34,430 nucleotides of DNA from Treponema sp. (GTDB taxonomy: Bacteria; Spirochaetota; Spirochaetia; Treponematales; Breznakiellaceae): the NCBI GenBank assembly GCA_009784935.1, contig WQXI01000024.1, forward strand, positions 1 through 34,430. Reading direction: 5' to 3'. The position numbers were made by a program, and so were the translations under genes. Positions 1 through 7,791 of the stretch are shown piece after piece; position 1 is the stretch's first letter; each line of letters opens with the position of its first letter. Under the pieces are notes generated by a model. The model searched no databases. It was not told the origin of the DNA and saw only the letters and a program-made list of their open reading frames with translations.

Positions 1-196
1 ATAATTGAATCCATACTGTAGCAGCCTGATATTCATGAACAAAGTCATGAACCGCAGTGGTCTTGCCGTAACCTGCCCCTGCACATATAAGAACCAGCGG
101 ATATTTGATTGCCTGCATAAATAGTTCGTTCAGCCGCTGACGTTCAAAATGAAATGACAAATGCAATTTGCGGCGTGTCGAAGCTTTTGCTTCCAT
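1..196 (-). CDS. Partial MalT/LuxR-type ATP-dependent regulator (N-terminus)
   Basis: The minus strand is open from an ATG at 196-194 to the window edge, giving 65 residues. The translation carries a P-loop, CAGAGYGKTTAV, at about residues 39-50, after an N-terminus rich in Arg/Lys and Leu. A purine-rich GAGGCGG lies just upstream of the ATG and supports this start. The placing of 'PLVLICAGAGYGKTT' close to the N-terminus is typical of the STAND-type ATPases of the MalT/LAL family, which bind ATP and an inducer and activate transcription through a C-terminal LuxR helix-turn-helix. That C-terminal part lies outside the window, so the family call rests on the P-loop context alone. It is divergent from tag across a 78-bp gap. 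Confidence 0.6.
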   Translation of the reverse strand, partial: MEAKASTRRKLHLSFHFERQRLNELFMQAIKYPLVLICAGAGYGKTTAVHDFVHEYQAATVWIQL

Positions 197-224
197 AATT
201 CCGCCTCATTTTATGTTATTTGTA

Positions 225-233
225 TGGTATAAT
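225..233 (+). promoter_or_regulatory. Extended -10 promoter element upstream of tag
   Basis: TGGTATAAT (TG at 225-226, perfect TATAAT at 228-233) lies 41 bases before the tag start in the divergent gap. An extended -10 can work with a weak -35, and no good -35 hexamer is seen here. The site was identified by eye only. Confidence 0.45.
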
Positions 234-274
234 ACATTATCATGGTAATATAGAATACACAAGGAGAAGCAAGC

Positions 275-859
275 ATGAAACGCTGCGAGTGGTGTTTAGG
301 TTCAGAAATTTATATGAAATATCACGATACCGAATGGGGAGTGCCTGTATATGACGATAAAAAACATTTTGAATTTTTGGTGCTGGAATCCGCTCAGGCT
401 GGGTTGAGCTGGATAACCATTTTAAACAAGAGAGAGAATTACAGAAAAGCTTATGATAATTTTGATCCAAACAAAGTAGCCCGATATACAGAAGCAAAAA
501 AGAAAAAACTTTTAGCCGATGCGGGAATTGTACGCAACAGGCTTAAAATAGAAGCGTCTATAAATAATGCGCAGCGTTTTTTAGAAGTGCAAAAAGAGTT
601 TGGCAGTTTTTCTAATTACATTTGGTCTTTTACAAAAGGAAAACAAGTTACCGGTAAATGGAAAAAACTCAGCGAAATACCAGCATCGACAGATCTGTCT
701 GATAAAGTATCAAAAGATCTAAAAAAAAGAGGGTTTAGATTTTTAGGCGGAACTATAATGTATTCTCATTTACAGGCTACAGGAATAGTAAACGACCACT
801 TAATGGACTGTTTTCGTTATAAAGAAATAAAGAATAATATAAAAAAGGAAAAACTATGA
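275..859 (+). CDS. tag: DNA-3-methyladenine glycosylase I
   Basis: Base-excision repair enzyme that removes 3-methyladenine from alkylated DNA in the cytoplasm. The 194-residue length is usual for Tag. The zinc-site residues fall at the same positions as in E. coli Tag: C4, H17, H175 and C179 (in NDHLMDC). The base-pocket residues Y16, W21, E38 (in LESAQAGLSW) and W46 are also present. AGGAG at 262-266 gives a good ribosome site for the ATG. The last four bases overlap the start of the next gene (ATGA), so the two are probably translationally coupled. No feature suggests an unusual substrate. Confidence 0.95.
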   Translation: MKRCEWCLGSEIYMKYHDTEWGVPVYDDKKHFEFLVLESAQAGLSWITILNKRENYRKAYDNFDPNKVARYTEAKKKKLLADAGIVRNRLKIEASINNAQRFLEVQKEFGSFSNYIWSFTKGKQVTGKWKKLSEIPASTDLSDKVSKDLKKRGFRFLGGTIMYSHLQATGIVNDHLMDCFRYKEIKNNIKKEKL

Positions 860-1209
860 TTAAGAAATATTTATTTTATTTGGTTCGCTGGCAGTTAAGT
901 ACGCCTATTTTAGCAATAGTATTAATTCTGCTGGCAAACATGCCTACAATCCTTGCGACGGTTATTGCCAACTTAATAGGCGGGCTTATTTTCTTTTGGG
1001 TGGACAGGTTTATTTTCCGGACACTTTCCAAGAATCCGCTGTGGGAGATTAACGATGACACTGTATGTTATACCTGCGGTAAACAGGGCAGAGGTTACCG
1101 TATAGCTGAATGGCTTGGATATAACCGTATACAGGACAAGAATCCGCAGTTTAGGTGCGAAGTCTGCAAAGACGAAAAAATGCGGGAAGTAAAAGAAAAA
1201 GTTCTCTAA
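856..1209 (+). CDS. Small membrane protein with two CxxC pairs
   Basis: I do not recognise this family. The 117-residue product has two likely membrane segments (about residues 15-28 and 31-50), then a cytoplasmic or periplasmic tail with C71-x2-C74 and C101-x2-C104. This spacing suggests a zinc-ribbon or other metal site. Its ATG overlaps the tag stop codon by four bases, so co-expression with the repair gene is likely, although a functional link is not shown. It ends two bases before the convergent racemase gene, with no room for a terminator between them. Confidence 0.75.
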   Translation: MIKKYLFYLVRWQLSTPILAIVLILLANMPTILATVIANLIGGLIFFWVDRFIFRTLSKNPLWEINDDTVCYTCGKQGRGYRIAEWLGYNRIQDKNPQFRCEVCKDEKMREVKEKVL

Positions 1210-1211
1210 AA

Positions 1212-1997
1212 TTATTCTATTAATAATTTATCAGGGTATGATAACAAAATAAGTTTGCGTACTGTTATTAATCCCGGGTCTATTATAAGTATGTTATAAT
1301 TTTGCGGCGTTACAGCAAGAGGTAATTCCGTACAGCCCAAAATTACTGCCTCTGCGCCCCGGCTTATTAAAGCATTGATTTCATTATCGAGTAAATCCCG
1401 CGCCTTTTGTTTAATATCAATTGAGTTTGCTTTTATGCCGTAATCTTCTGAATAAATTGCGTCATGCACTCTTTCTCTGCCGCTTTCTTCCGGTTCGATT
1501 AATTCAAAGCCGTCTTTTTTATTAAAATATTCATGATAAACTTTGCTGTTATATGTTCCCTTGGTTGCCAAAAGACCGACCTTTTTGATTTTTGGATAAA
1601 GCTCTTTAATATAAGAAGCGGATGTTTCCAGCATATTTATAACTTTCAAACCCGGGAGTTTTTCTTTTACCATGTCAAGAAACGGAGAAAAAATCTTTTC
1701 TGAATGCGCAGTGTTGCACGCTACAGCAGTGTACAGCACTCCTGCCTTGTAAAGGCATTGGGCGCTGTCAAACATACCAAACGCAGGATTTTCGTTTGCT
1801 TCATCATTACCGCTTAATAGAAATTCGGTTCTATCCGGAATAACGGAAGGGCAGGAAATAAGCAAACAGTTAATATGATCCTGATCTTTAACCGCTTTTG
1901 TGTTTGCAAATATCTTGCGCACAAAATCAAGTCCTGCATATGGACCCACTCCGCCGATTATTCCGATAAGAGGATCTTTTTCAATCCTGCTTTTCAC
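1212..1997 (-). CDS. Aspartate/glutamate racemase family protein
   Basis: PLP-independent amino-acid racemase of 261 residues. The family marks are an N-terminal GIIGGVGPYAG (residues 12-22) and the two catalytic cysteines, C94 in ACNTAH and C222 in GCTELPL, which act as opposed acid/base pair. Family members interconvert L- and D-aspartate or L- and D-glutamate, or related substrates; the exact substrate cannot be read here. The start overlaps the end of the upstream symporter gene by 17 bases, so it is the last gene of a four-gene operon (cyclase, binding protein, symporter, racemase). This context suggests it acts on the imported amino acid. Confidence 0.87.
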   Translation of the reverse strand: MKSRIEKDPLIGIIGGVGPYAGLDFVRKIFANTKAVKDQDHINCLLISCPSVIPDRTEFLLSGNDEANENPAFGMFDSAQCLYKAGVLYTAVACNTAHSEKIFSPFLDMVKEKLPGLKVINMLETSASYIKELYPKIKKVGLLATKGTYNSKVYHEYFNKKDGFELIEPEESGRERVHDAIYSEDYGIKANSIDIKQKARDLLDNEINALISRGAEAVILGCTELPLAVTPQNYNILIIDPGLITVRKLILLSYPDKLLIE

Positions 1998-3753
1998 TCT
2001 GATACCCTACATATTCCTTTAGCTTTGCTGATGCAAGGATAAATTTATAAAAGTTTTCTGTATTTAACTCATTTATAATTTTATCAATTTCCTGCGAACT
2101 GCGTTTGCTCTGAGGCAGTAAAAAGTACAGTTTTGTTTTAACTTTGTTGATATTCACTGTAACCCACGAGTTAGAAAAATAAAAATCCGGAGGAGGTATA
2201 GGAATTAAATCTTTGTTGATTCCGCCCGCGATAATATCCGCTCTTTCTTTCATCCATTCTCTTTCGTGAGGATTCATCGTGGCGCCGTCTTTAAAGACAA
2301 CGTTTCTCTTCCATCGTTTTCCGATTTCTTTTATAAAGGCGATTTCTACACCTTCAAGAGAGCCGTTTATCCTGTTAATAAGCGGCGGTTTGTTGTGGAT
2401 TTCCTGTATAAAAACAATCAATTGATTGTCGTTAACGGCGCCGCCGCCATGCTTTTTTTCCAGTTTGGAGATAAGCGTTGCGGCTGCCATATTTACATAT
2501 ACAATTAGGAAAGTTCTAAATGGGTCAATAATCGGATCAATTGCCATAAAAATTATCAATACTGCTTCCAGCGGAAGGTTTAACGGATCAAGAACAATAC
2601 TGAGCATGGATAGAGTGACAATTCCTGACGCTCCCGCTGTTGCGGTTCCTGCGAATATTACGCCGACAAAAATTAAAACAAAATGAATCGGCATTAATGT
2701 CATTCCGTAAATCTGCGCGATAAAGAAGACAGCGAGCGCAAAATAAAAAATGTTTCCAAAACGCCCCAGCGTCATACCAAGCGGAAGAGTAAGATTTACA
2801 GCGGTAGAATTGAATTTCATTCCTCTGTCAAGACAGTTAATTGCGCTTGGCAGCGTCGCCATTGAGTTTCGCGTAGCAAAAGCTAAAAGAATAGGTTCAA
2901 ACAGCATAGAAATAAGTTTTATAGGATTAGTAAACTCGGAACGAATCCAAATAATAACTGTACAAATTACAAAAATAATTAATGTGCCGGCGCCGTATAA
3001 AATAATAAATTTTGACATTGCGGCAAAAATCTGCACCCCGACAGCAGCTATCTGGCCGGCAAGAAGACAAATTAATCCAAAAGGAAGCAGATATAAAGAC
3101 CAGCTTATTAATTTTTGAAAAGCATAAAAAATCGCGGATAAAAGGTTAATTAAAAGCAAGGCGGATTCTTCCTGCAAGAATCCTATTGCGACTCCTATAA
3201 TAATAGAAAAGAACACAATAGCCATAATACTGCCTAACGAAAGAGCTTCAAAAATATTCGGATGAACTAAACTAGAAAAGAAATTGCTTATACCGGGACG
3301 CTTTTCTGCTTCTGTCACATGTCCGGAACTCAGCATAATTTCCATAATGTCGCCTGTGCCGTCTGCATTAGAAGAAGACAAAAGTCTTCCTAATAATGTT
3401 CTTGTATTTTCGGTTAATCCCGAACCGGGTTGTCCGAACATTCCAAGAGCCATTCCTGTAATTGCGCAAATTGTCATAAAGATAACAAAAACAATAACCA
3501 TGCGCTTAATAAAACCGGCGCTGCTTTTACTTCGTATTAATTTACCAAGGCTGGAAGCAATTGCGCTTATTATTATGGGAATTACTGTCATTTGTAAAAA
3601 GAAAAGATAAAGATCTCCGGGAAAAGAAATAACCTGCGCAAAGTTTTCTATGTTTAATATTGCAGATATTTGTTTATTAAAAAGCCCGATTAAAACGCCT
3701 ATCGCTACGCCGCTTAATATGGTAAGCGGATGTTTTAAAATTAATTTATTCAT
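1981..3753 (-). CDS. DAACS (SDF) symporter with C-terminal SBP-like domain
   Basis: Residues 1-435 are a dicarboxylate/amino-acid:cation symporter of the GltP/DctA family, with multiple membrane segments. FATRNSMATLP (292-302) corresponds to HP1, GTATAGASG (369-377) to HP2, and D410-PF-R413-T to the substrate-binding DxxRT of TM8. Two usual cation motifs are altered: NMDGT reads GRFGN (330-334), and the Asn and Asp following RT (GltPh N401, D405) are I417 and N421. Residues about 440-590 are extra. GSLEGVEIAFIKEIGKR and RADIIAGGI resemble lobe 1 of an SBP_bac_3 binding protein, without a full second lobe. GGAGG within the end of the upstream gene provides the ribosome site. Confidence 0.85.
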   Translation of the reverse strand: MNKLILKHPLTILSGVAIGVLIGLFNKQISAILNIENFAQVISFPGDLYLFFLQMTVIPIIISAIASSLGKLIRSKSSAGFIKRMVIVFVIFMTICAITGMALGMFGQPGSGLTENTRTLLGRLLSSSNADGTGDIMEIMLSSGHVTEAEKRPGISNFFSSLVHPNIFEALSLGSIMAIVFFSIIIGVAIGFLQEESALLLINLLSAIFYAFQKLISWSLYLLPFGLICLLAGQIAAVGVQIFAAMSKFIILYGAGTLIIFVICTVIIWIRSEFTNPIKLISMLFEPILLAFATRNSMATLPSAINCLDRGMKFNSTAVNLTLPLGMTLGRFGNIFYFALAVFFIAQIYGMTLMPIHFVLIFVGVIFAGTATAGASGIVTLSMLSIVLDPLNLPLEAVLIIFMAIDPIIDPFRTFLIVYVNMAAATLISKLEKKHGGGAVNDNQLIVFIQEIHNKPPLINRINGSLEGVEIAFIKEIGKRWKRNVVFKDGATMNPHEREWMKERADIIAGGINKDLIPIPPPDFYFSNSWVTVNINKVKTKLYFLLPQSKRSSQEIDKIINELNTENFYKFILASAKLKEYVGYQSEKQD

Positions 3754-3755
3754 TA

Positions 3756-4697
3756 TTAAAATCCTCCAAAGTGCCTTTCGATAATTCTGCCGGGAGTAAG
3801 CTCTTTATGATTCTGCATTAAATAATCATCAAGGAAAATATTGAGCCAATCCTGCAGTAAAGGAGCGTCAGAAGAAACAGCCATTGCGATTTGGTCTCTT
3901 CTGTCGCCGATAAAGACAGGTTTTAATAAAATTGAAGCGTCCTGTCTTGTGTTGTTGACGATAAGCACTTCTCCTTCGTCACGGTAAACAGCCAGCACTT
4001 CTCCTGTAAAAAGAGCGTCAACTGCCGCGTCCCAATTAGTAAAAGTTTTTATATTTGCGCTGGGAAAATTTATAAGCGCAAAATTGTGATAGGATGAATT
4101 AACAATTACTCCGAGGTTTCCCTGAAAGTTTCTTAAGAAATTCGGAAGCTGATTCTCTGTGCCGTATTTTGCGTATTCAAGACGGTTAATTAAAAGAGCC
4201 TGCCTAAAAGTAATATAAGGCTGTGTATAACGAATCAATTCTGCTCTGCGGATTGTAAGGCTCAATTTGGAGAGAGCCACATCCGCTTCTTTATTAATTA
4301 CTGCCGTTACAACGCCGTCAAAAGTCGGCGGATTGCGGTTAAATTCCGCTTTAACGCCTAAACGATTTGCGATAGCGTACGCAATTTCTACATCGAGCCC
4401 TATAAACTCGCCTGTTTGTTCATGTTTATAAAAGAAAGGCTTTTGATCCGCCGCAGTCATTGCAAATACTATGTAGCCGCGATCGAGAATAGCTTTAATT
4501 TCCGGAGCATGAGCGGTTGTGCTTCTGGAACGGGCGTTTTCATATTGACGGTTTTCTGCCGCTAAGGCGCGGACAGTTTCTAAAGGAGAAGCTTCCCGTG
4601 TTTCGGCCTGATCGTCTTTATTAAACGATCCGCATGATAAAACTAACGGCAGCATTGCCAATAATAAAAAATAAAAAATCCTATTTATTCGGTTCAT
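3756..4697 (-). CDS. Amino-acid-type solute-binding lipoprotein (SBP_bac_3)
   Basis: A 313-residue periplasmic binding protein. It has a lipoprotein signal peptide with lipobox LVLSC (C22), then a linker and an SBP_bac_3 fold from about residue 65. Recognisable segments are ILDRGYIVFAM, EFIGLDVEIAYAIANRLG, the DVALSKLSLTIRRAELIRYTQPY stretch read in parts, and an AMAVSSDAPLL hinge region. Family members bind polar or acidic amino acids for ABC transporters or act as sensors. No ABC permease or ATPase is next to it. Instead it sits two bases before a secondary symporter that carries its own SBP-like domain, and 12 bases after a cyclase gene. GAGGAG upstream supports the start. Confidence 0.88.
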   Translation of the reverse strand: MNRINRIFYFLLLAMLPLVLSCGSFNKDDQAETREASPLETVRALAAENRQYENARSRSTTAHAPEIKAILDRGYIVFAMTAADQKPFFYKHEQTGEFIGLDVEIAYAIANRLGVKAEFNRNPPTFDGVVTAVINKEADVALSKLSLTIRRAELIRYTQPYITFRQALLINRLEYAKYGTENQLPNFLRNFQGNLGVIVNSSYHNFALINFPSANIKTFTNWDAAVDALFTGEVLAVYRDEGEVLIVNNTRQDASILLKPVFIGDRRDQIAMAVSSDAPLLQDWLNIFLDDYLMQNHKELTPGRIIERHFGGF

Positions 4698-4709
4698 GTT
4701 AACTCCTCT

Positions 4710-6848
4710 TTACTTGACAGACTGGAAAAAAACGCCGTTCCAATCTTCTGACGGCGGATTGTTTTGATAGAAAAGACATCTTTCTCTCATTATTTTTGCG
4801 GGATTGTCATTTGGGCGGTACTTTAATACAGCAGAAAAATATTTCATCGCTTCTTTCCAGTTTTTATTAAAGTAATATTTTACGCCGGTTTCGTAGTATC
4901 CGTATATTTTTTTAAAAGATTTATCAAGATCATCTTTAAAGGTGATTAATTCATAAATACCCATTCCTTCGTAGCGTCCCAAAAGAGAAACGCGGTCTAA
5001 GAGACGGAATTCAAACTGATCCGAACAAAGCTTAAAAGTGTTTTCGCTGACGATAATTTCTGTGCCGTAAATTTTATTAATTCCTTCGAGACGGCTTGTT
5101 ACATTGACCGCGTCGCCGATTACGGTATAATCGAGACGTTCCTTGTAACCCATATTTCCTACAATTACATTGCCGGTATGAAGCCCAATGCGGGTGTGAA
5201 AAGGAGTCTTTCCTTGATTTTCCCACTGGCGGTAAAGAGTGTGCAGATTATTTCTGACCATAAGCGCGGCTTGACATGCTTTTTGCGCATGGTCTTCCAT
5301 CTTTACAGGCGCTCCCCAGAAAGCCATTACAGCGTCGCCGATATATTTGTCTATAGTGCCTTTTGTTTTTAATATTGTTTCTGAGACAATTTCGAAGTAA
5401 ACGCATAGATCTTGTACAAGTTTTTCGGGCATAGTTTTTTCCGAAATCGAAGTGAATTTTGCGATGTCGCTGAAAAATATTGTCATCTCGCGGTCTTCGC
5501 CGCCAAGATCTGCAGAAATATTTTGGTTGATAAGCTGAGCGACAAGATCGGCAGGAACATAGCGTTTAAAGTTTTTAAGACCGCTGCGCATGTTTTCGAA
5601 CGAATCCTGCATATCGTCAATTTCTAAAATATTTGTATTTATATAAACCTGCGAATCAAGTTCGAACGCTTTTATTTTTGCCATCTCATCTGCAAGAATG
5701 CGCATTGGTTTTGCTATTGATTGAGAAAAGAAAGCGCTTACAAACGGCACAATTACCAAAATAAGCACCGAGAAAATAACAATGTTTCTGGAATTTTGCC
5801 TGACGCTTCCAAGTATATCGTTTTCCGGCGTTATTATACATACGATAAGATCCAGTCCCCCGCCTATCGAAGTAGGCACAAGGCTTGTTATAAACCGTTC
5901 GTTGTTATATTTAACTAAGGATGTATTTTCACCGCTTTCCAGCATTTCTTCTAGAATGAATCTTGCTTCTTCATCCTGCAGCGCTGATACAGATGTTACA
6001 TTAAAAGTTCTATTTCCTCTTTCGTCGGTACTTTGCACAAACAGTTTTTCCAAATCGCTTTCTTTATATGCCTGCAGTGCAATTAAATTATTCTGCTTAT
6101 CAAGAATTAATATTCTGGTTCTTGGAGTAGGCTGAATACTGCCAAGGAAGCGTGATAGTTCGTCTACCGCAATATCAATACTGCTTACGCCTTTTAGAAC
6201 ACCCGCTTCGTCAAAAATAGGAATTGCGCATGTAAAGCCGGGAAGATTATCAGTGGCAAAAAGATAAACAGGTGTCCAGATAGGGCTTCGTTCGGCTTCT
6301 GCGCTTATGTACCAGCCGCGTCTTCTTGGATCGTAGCCTGTCTGCGCGGATTCGACCGTATTGGGATTTGTTCCATTATAAGCTATATTTTCGTGAACCC
6401 AATTGATACTGATTTCGCTTCCGTTATTATTGACATAACGTCTGGACATTGAGCCGTCATTCATCCGGTTTAGCATTACAAGATTCCCGCTCGTGTCGGC
6501 ATAATAGATCATCTTAAACTGGGGATAGGTTTTCATTACTTCATTGTAATAACCAAATAAATGTTCGCGGTTATTAAGGTTTACGATTGGGTCTTGAAAA
6601 TAACGGTACAGCAAATATGTCATATTCTGATTAACTGCGCTGCCCGGAAAAAAGTACCTGATAGTCTCGCTGGAAACCGAGCTTTGAATCTCGTTTTTTA
6701 GAGCGTCTGCGAGCTCACGGGCATTTTTTTCCGCATTAATCCACATAGAAACGATGATTATGGAGCCGGAAACTATAACAAAAAAGGCATTTATAATGAT
6801 AATGCCGTATATTACACGAAGGCGTAATTTCTTTTTTTTCATTTTCAC
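4710..6848 (-). CDS. dCache-HAMP class III adenylate cyclase
   Basis: Membrane adenylate cyclase of 712 residues. TM1 is about 14-36, the extracytoplasmic dCache sensor 40-345, TM2 354-376, HAMP to about 425, then the FKRYVPADLV transducer element and the cyclase domain 452-635. Catalytic residues are complete: metal aspartates D461 (FFSDI) and D505 (YIGDAVMAFW), adenine-selecting K501 and D573, and N582/R586 (VNVTSRLE). K plus D predicts ATP rather than GTP as substrate. The sensor has Y172, R177, W179, Y180, Y195 and D225, matching the dCache_1AA amino-acid motif. A TPR-like tail follows (650-695). It is the first gene of the operon with binding protein, symporter and racemase. Confidence 0.92.
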   Translation of the reverse strand: MKMKKKKLRLRVIYGIIIINAFFVIVSGSIIIVSMWINAEKNARELADALKNEIQSSVSSETIRYFFPGSAVNQNMTYLLYRYFQDPIVNLNNREHLFGYYNEVMKTYPQFKMIYYADTSGNLVMLNRMNDGSMSRRYVNNNGSEISINWVHENIAYNGTNPNTVESAQTGYDPRRRGWYISAEAERSPIWTPVYLFATDNLPGFTCAIPIFDEAGVLKGVSSIDIAVDELSRFLGSIQPTPRTRILILDKQNNLIALQAYKESDLEKLFVQSTDERGNRTFNVTSVSALQDEEARFILEEMLESGENTSLVKYNNERFITSLVPTSIGGGLDLIVCIITPENDILGSVRQNSRNIVIFSVLILVIVPFVSAFFSQSIAKPMRILADEMAKIKAFELDSQVYINTNILEIDDMQDSFENMRSGLKNFKRYVPADLVAQLINQNISADLGGEDREMTIFFSDIAKFTSISEKTMPEKLVQDLCVYFEIVSETILKTKGTIDKYIGDAVMAFWGAPVKMEDHAQKACQAALMVRNNLHTLYRQWENQGKTPFHTRIGLHTGNVIVGNMGYKERLDYTVIGDAVNVTSRLEGINKIYGTEIIVSENTFKLCSDQFEFRLLDRVSLLGRYEGMGIYELITFKDDLDKSFKKIYGYYETGVKYYFNKNWKEAMKYFSAVLKYRPNDNPAKIMRERCLFYQNNPPSEDWNGVFFQSVK

Positions 6849-6865
6849 CCTAAATTGCGATCTAT

Positions 6866-6893
6866 CTAGTTAATTAACTCTAGTAAATTAACT
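6866..6893. repeat. Tandem 14-bp operator-like repeat between cyclase and pst operons
   Basis: CTAGTTAATTAACT (6866-6879) is followed directly by CTAGTAAATTAACT (6880-6893), with one mismatch. The first copy contains the perfect palindrome AGTTAATTAACT. The repeat sits 18 bases upstream of the minus-strand cyclase start and 110 bases upstream of the plus-strand pst operon, so a bound protein could affect either. The surrounding 154-bp divergent gap is AT-rich and holds no gene. A regulator cannot be named. Confidence 0.5.
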
Positions 6894-7002
6894 AATCAAT
6901 TGCCTTTTTTATAGATCGATATCTACCATAGATTATAAGCCTATTTTTGCCGTTTTTCCACCCCTTTTAACCATCTAAAAAAAGGTATATTATATAACTA
7001 AG

Positions 7003-7791
7003 TTGGCAGAAATGCAGGATAAAGGCGTAAAGATTCGGACAAACGCATTAAATCTCTATTATGGCTCTTTCCATGCATTGGGCGATATTACTATGGACAT
7101 TTATGATCGTACCATAACCGCAATTATCGGCCCTTCTGGCTGCGGAAAGTCAACTTTACTGCGGGTCTTTAACCGGATGAATGATCTTATACCGGGAGTC
7201 AAGGTTGAAGGCAGTATCTTTATAGACGATTTTTCTGTTTATGATTCCTTAACTGATGTTGTTACGCTGAGAAAAAAAGTAGGTATGGTTTTTCAGCGCC
7301 CCAATGTGTTTCCAAAAAGCATTTATGATAATATAGCGATTGGTCCAAGGCAGCATGGGGTAAAACGCGCGCATGTATTAGACGAAATTGTAGAGCGAAG
7401 TTTAAAGCAGGTGGCGCTTTGGAACGATGTTAAGGATAAGCTAAAAAACCCGGGGCTTGGTCTTACAGCAGGAGAGCAGCAGAGGTTGTGTATTGCGCGG
7501 GCTATTGCAATAGAGCCGGAAGTTATTCTTTTTGACGAATCTTGCAGCGCTCTTGACCCTGAGTCTACAATGAAGATAGAAGAACTTATGCTGGATTTGG
7601 TTAAAAAATATACGATAATAATTGTTACGCATAACATGGAACAGGCGCTGCGTGTTTCCGGCATGTCTGCCTTTCTTATGATAGGAGAAGACAGAGTAGG
7701 AAAGCTTGTCGAATACAGTCCGACCCGTGAAATGTTTATGAGACCAAAAGACAAGCGTACAGAAGACTATATAACAGGCAGGTTTGGATGA
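7003..7791 (+). CDS. pstB: Phosphate ABC transporter ATPase, first copy (intact Walker motifs, altered signature)
   Basis: PstB-type ATPase of 262 residues that would power phosphate import with PstC/PstA. Walker A GPSGCGKS (43-50), Q-loop Q98 in MVFQRPNVFP, Walker B VILFDE (174-179) and switch H210 in VTHNM are all intact. The ABC signature reads LTAGE (154-158) instead of LSGGQ, and DESCSALD replaces the usual DEPTSALD. The start is TTG at 7003; an in-frame ATG at 7012 is possible. Neither has a good Shine-Dalgarno, and TATAAC at 6993-6998 could give a very short leader. The stop overlaps pstS by four bases. A second PstB-type gene with the opposite pattern of defects closes the operon. Confidence 0.9.
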   Translation: MAEMQDKGVKIRTNALNLYYGSFHALGDITMDIYDRTITAIIGPSGCGKSTLLRVFNRMNDLIPGVKVEGSIFIDDFSVYDSLTDVVTLRKKVGMVFQRPNVFPKSIYDNIAIGPRQHGVKRAHVLDEIVERSLKQVALWNDVKDKLKNPGLGLTAGEQQRLCIARAIAIEPEVILFDESCSALDPESTMKIEELMLDLVKKYTIIIVTHNMEQALRVSGMSAFLMIGEDRVGKLVEYSPTREMFMRPKDKRTEDYITGRFG

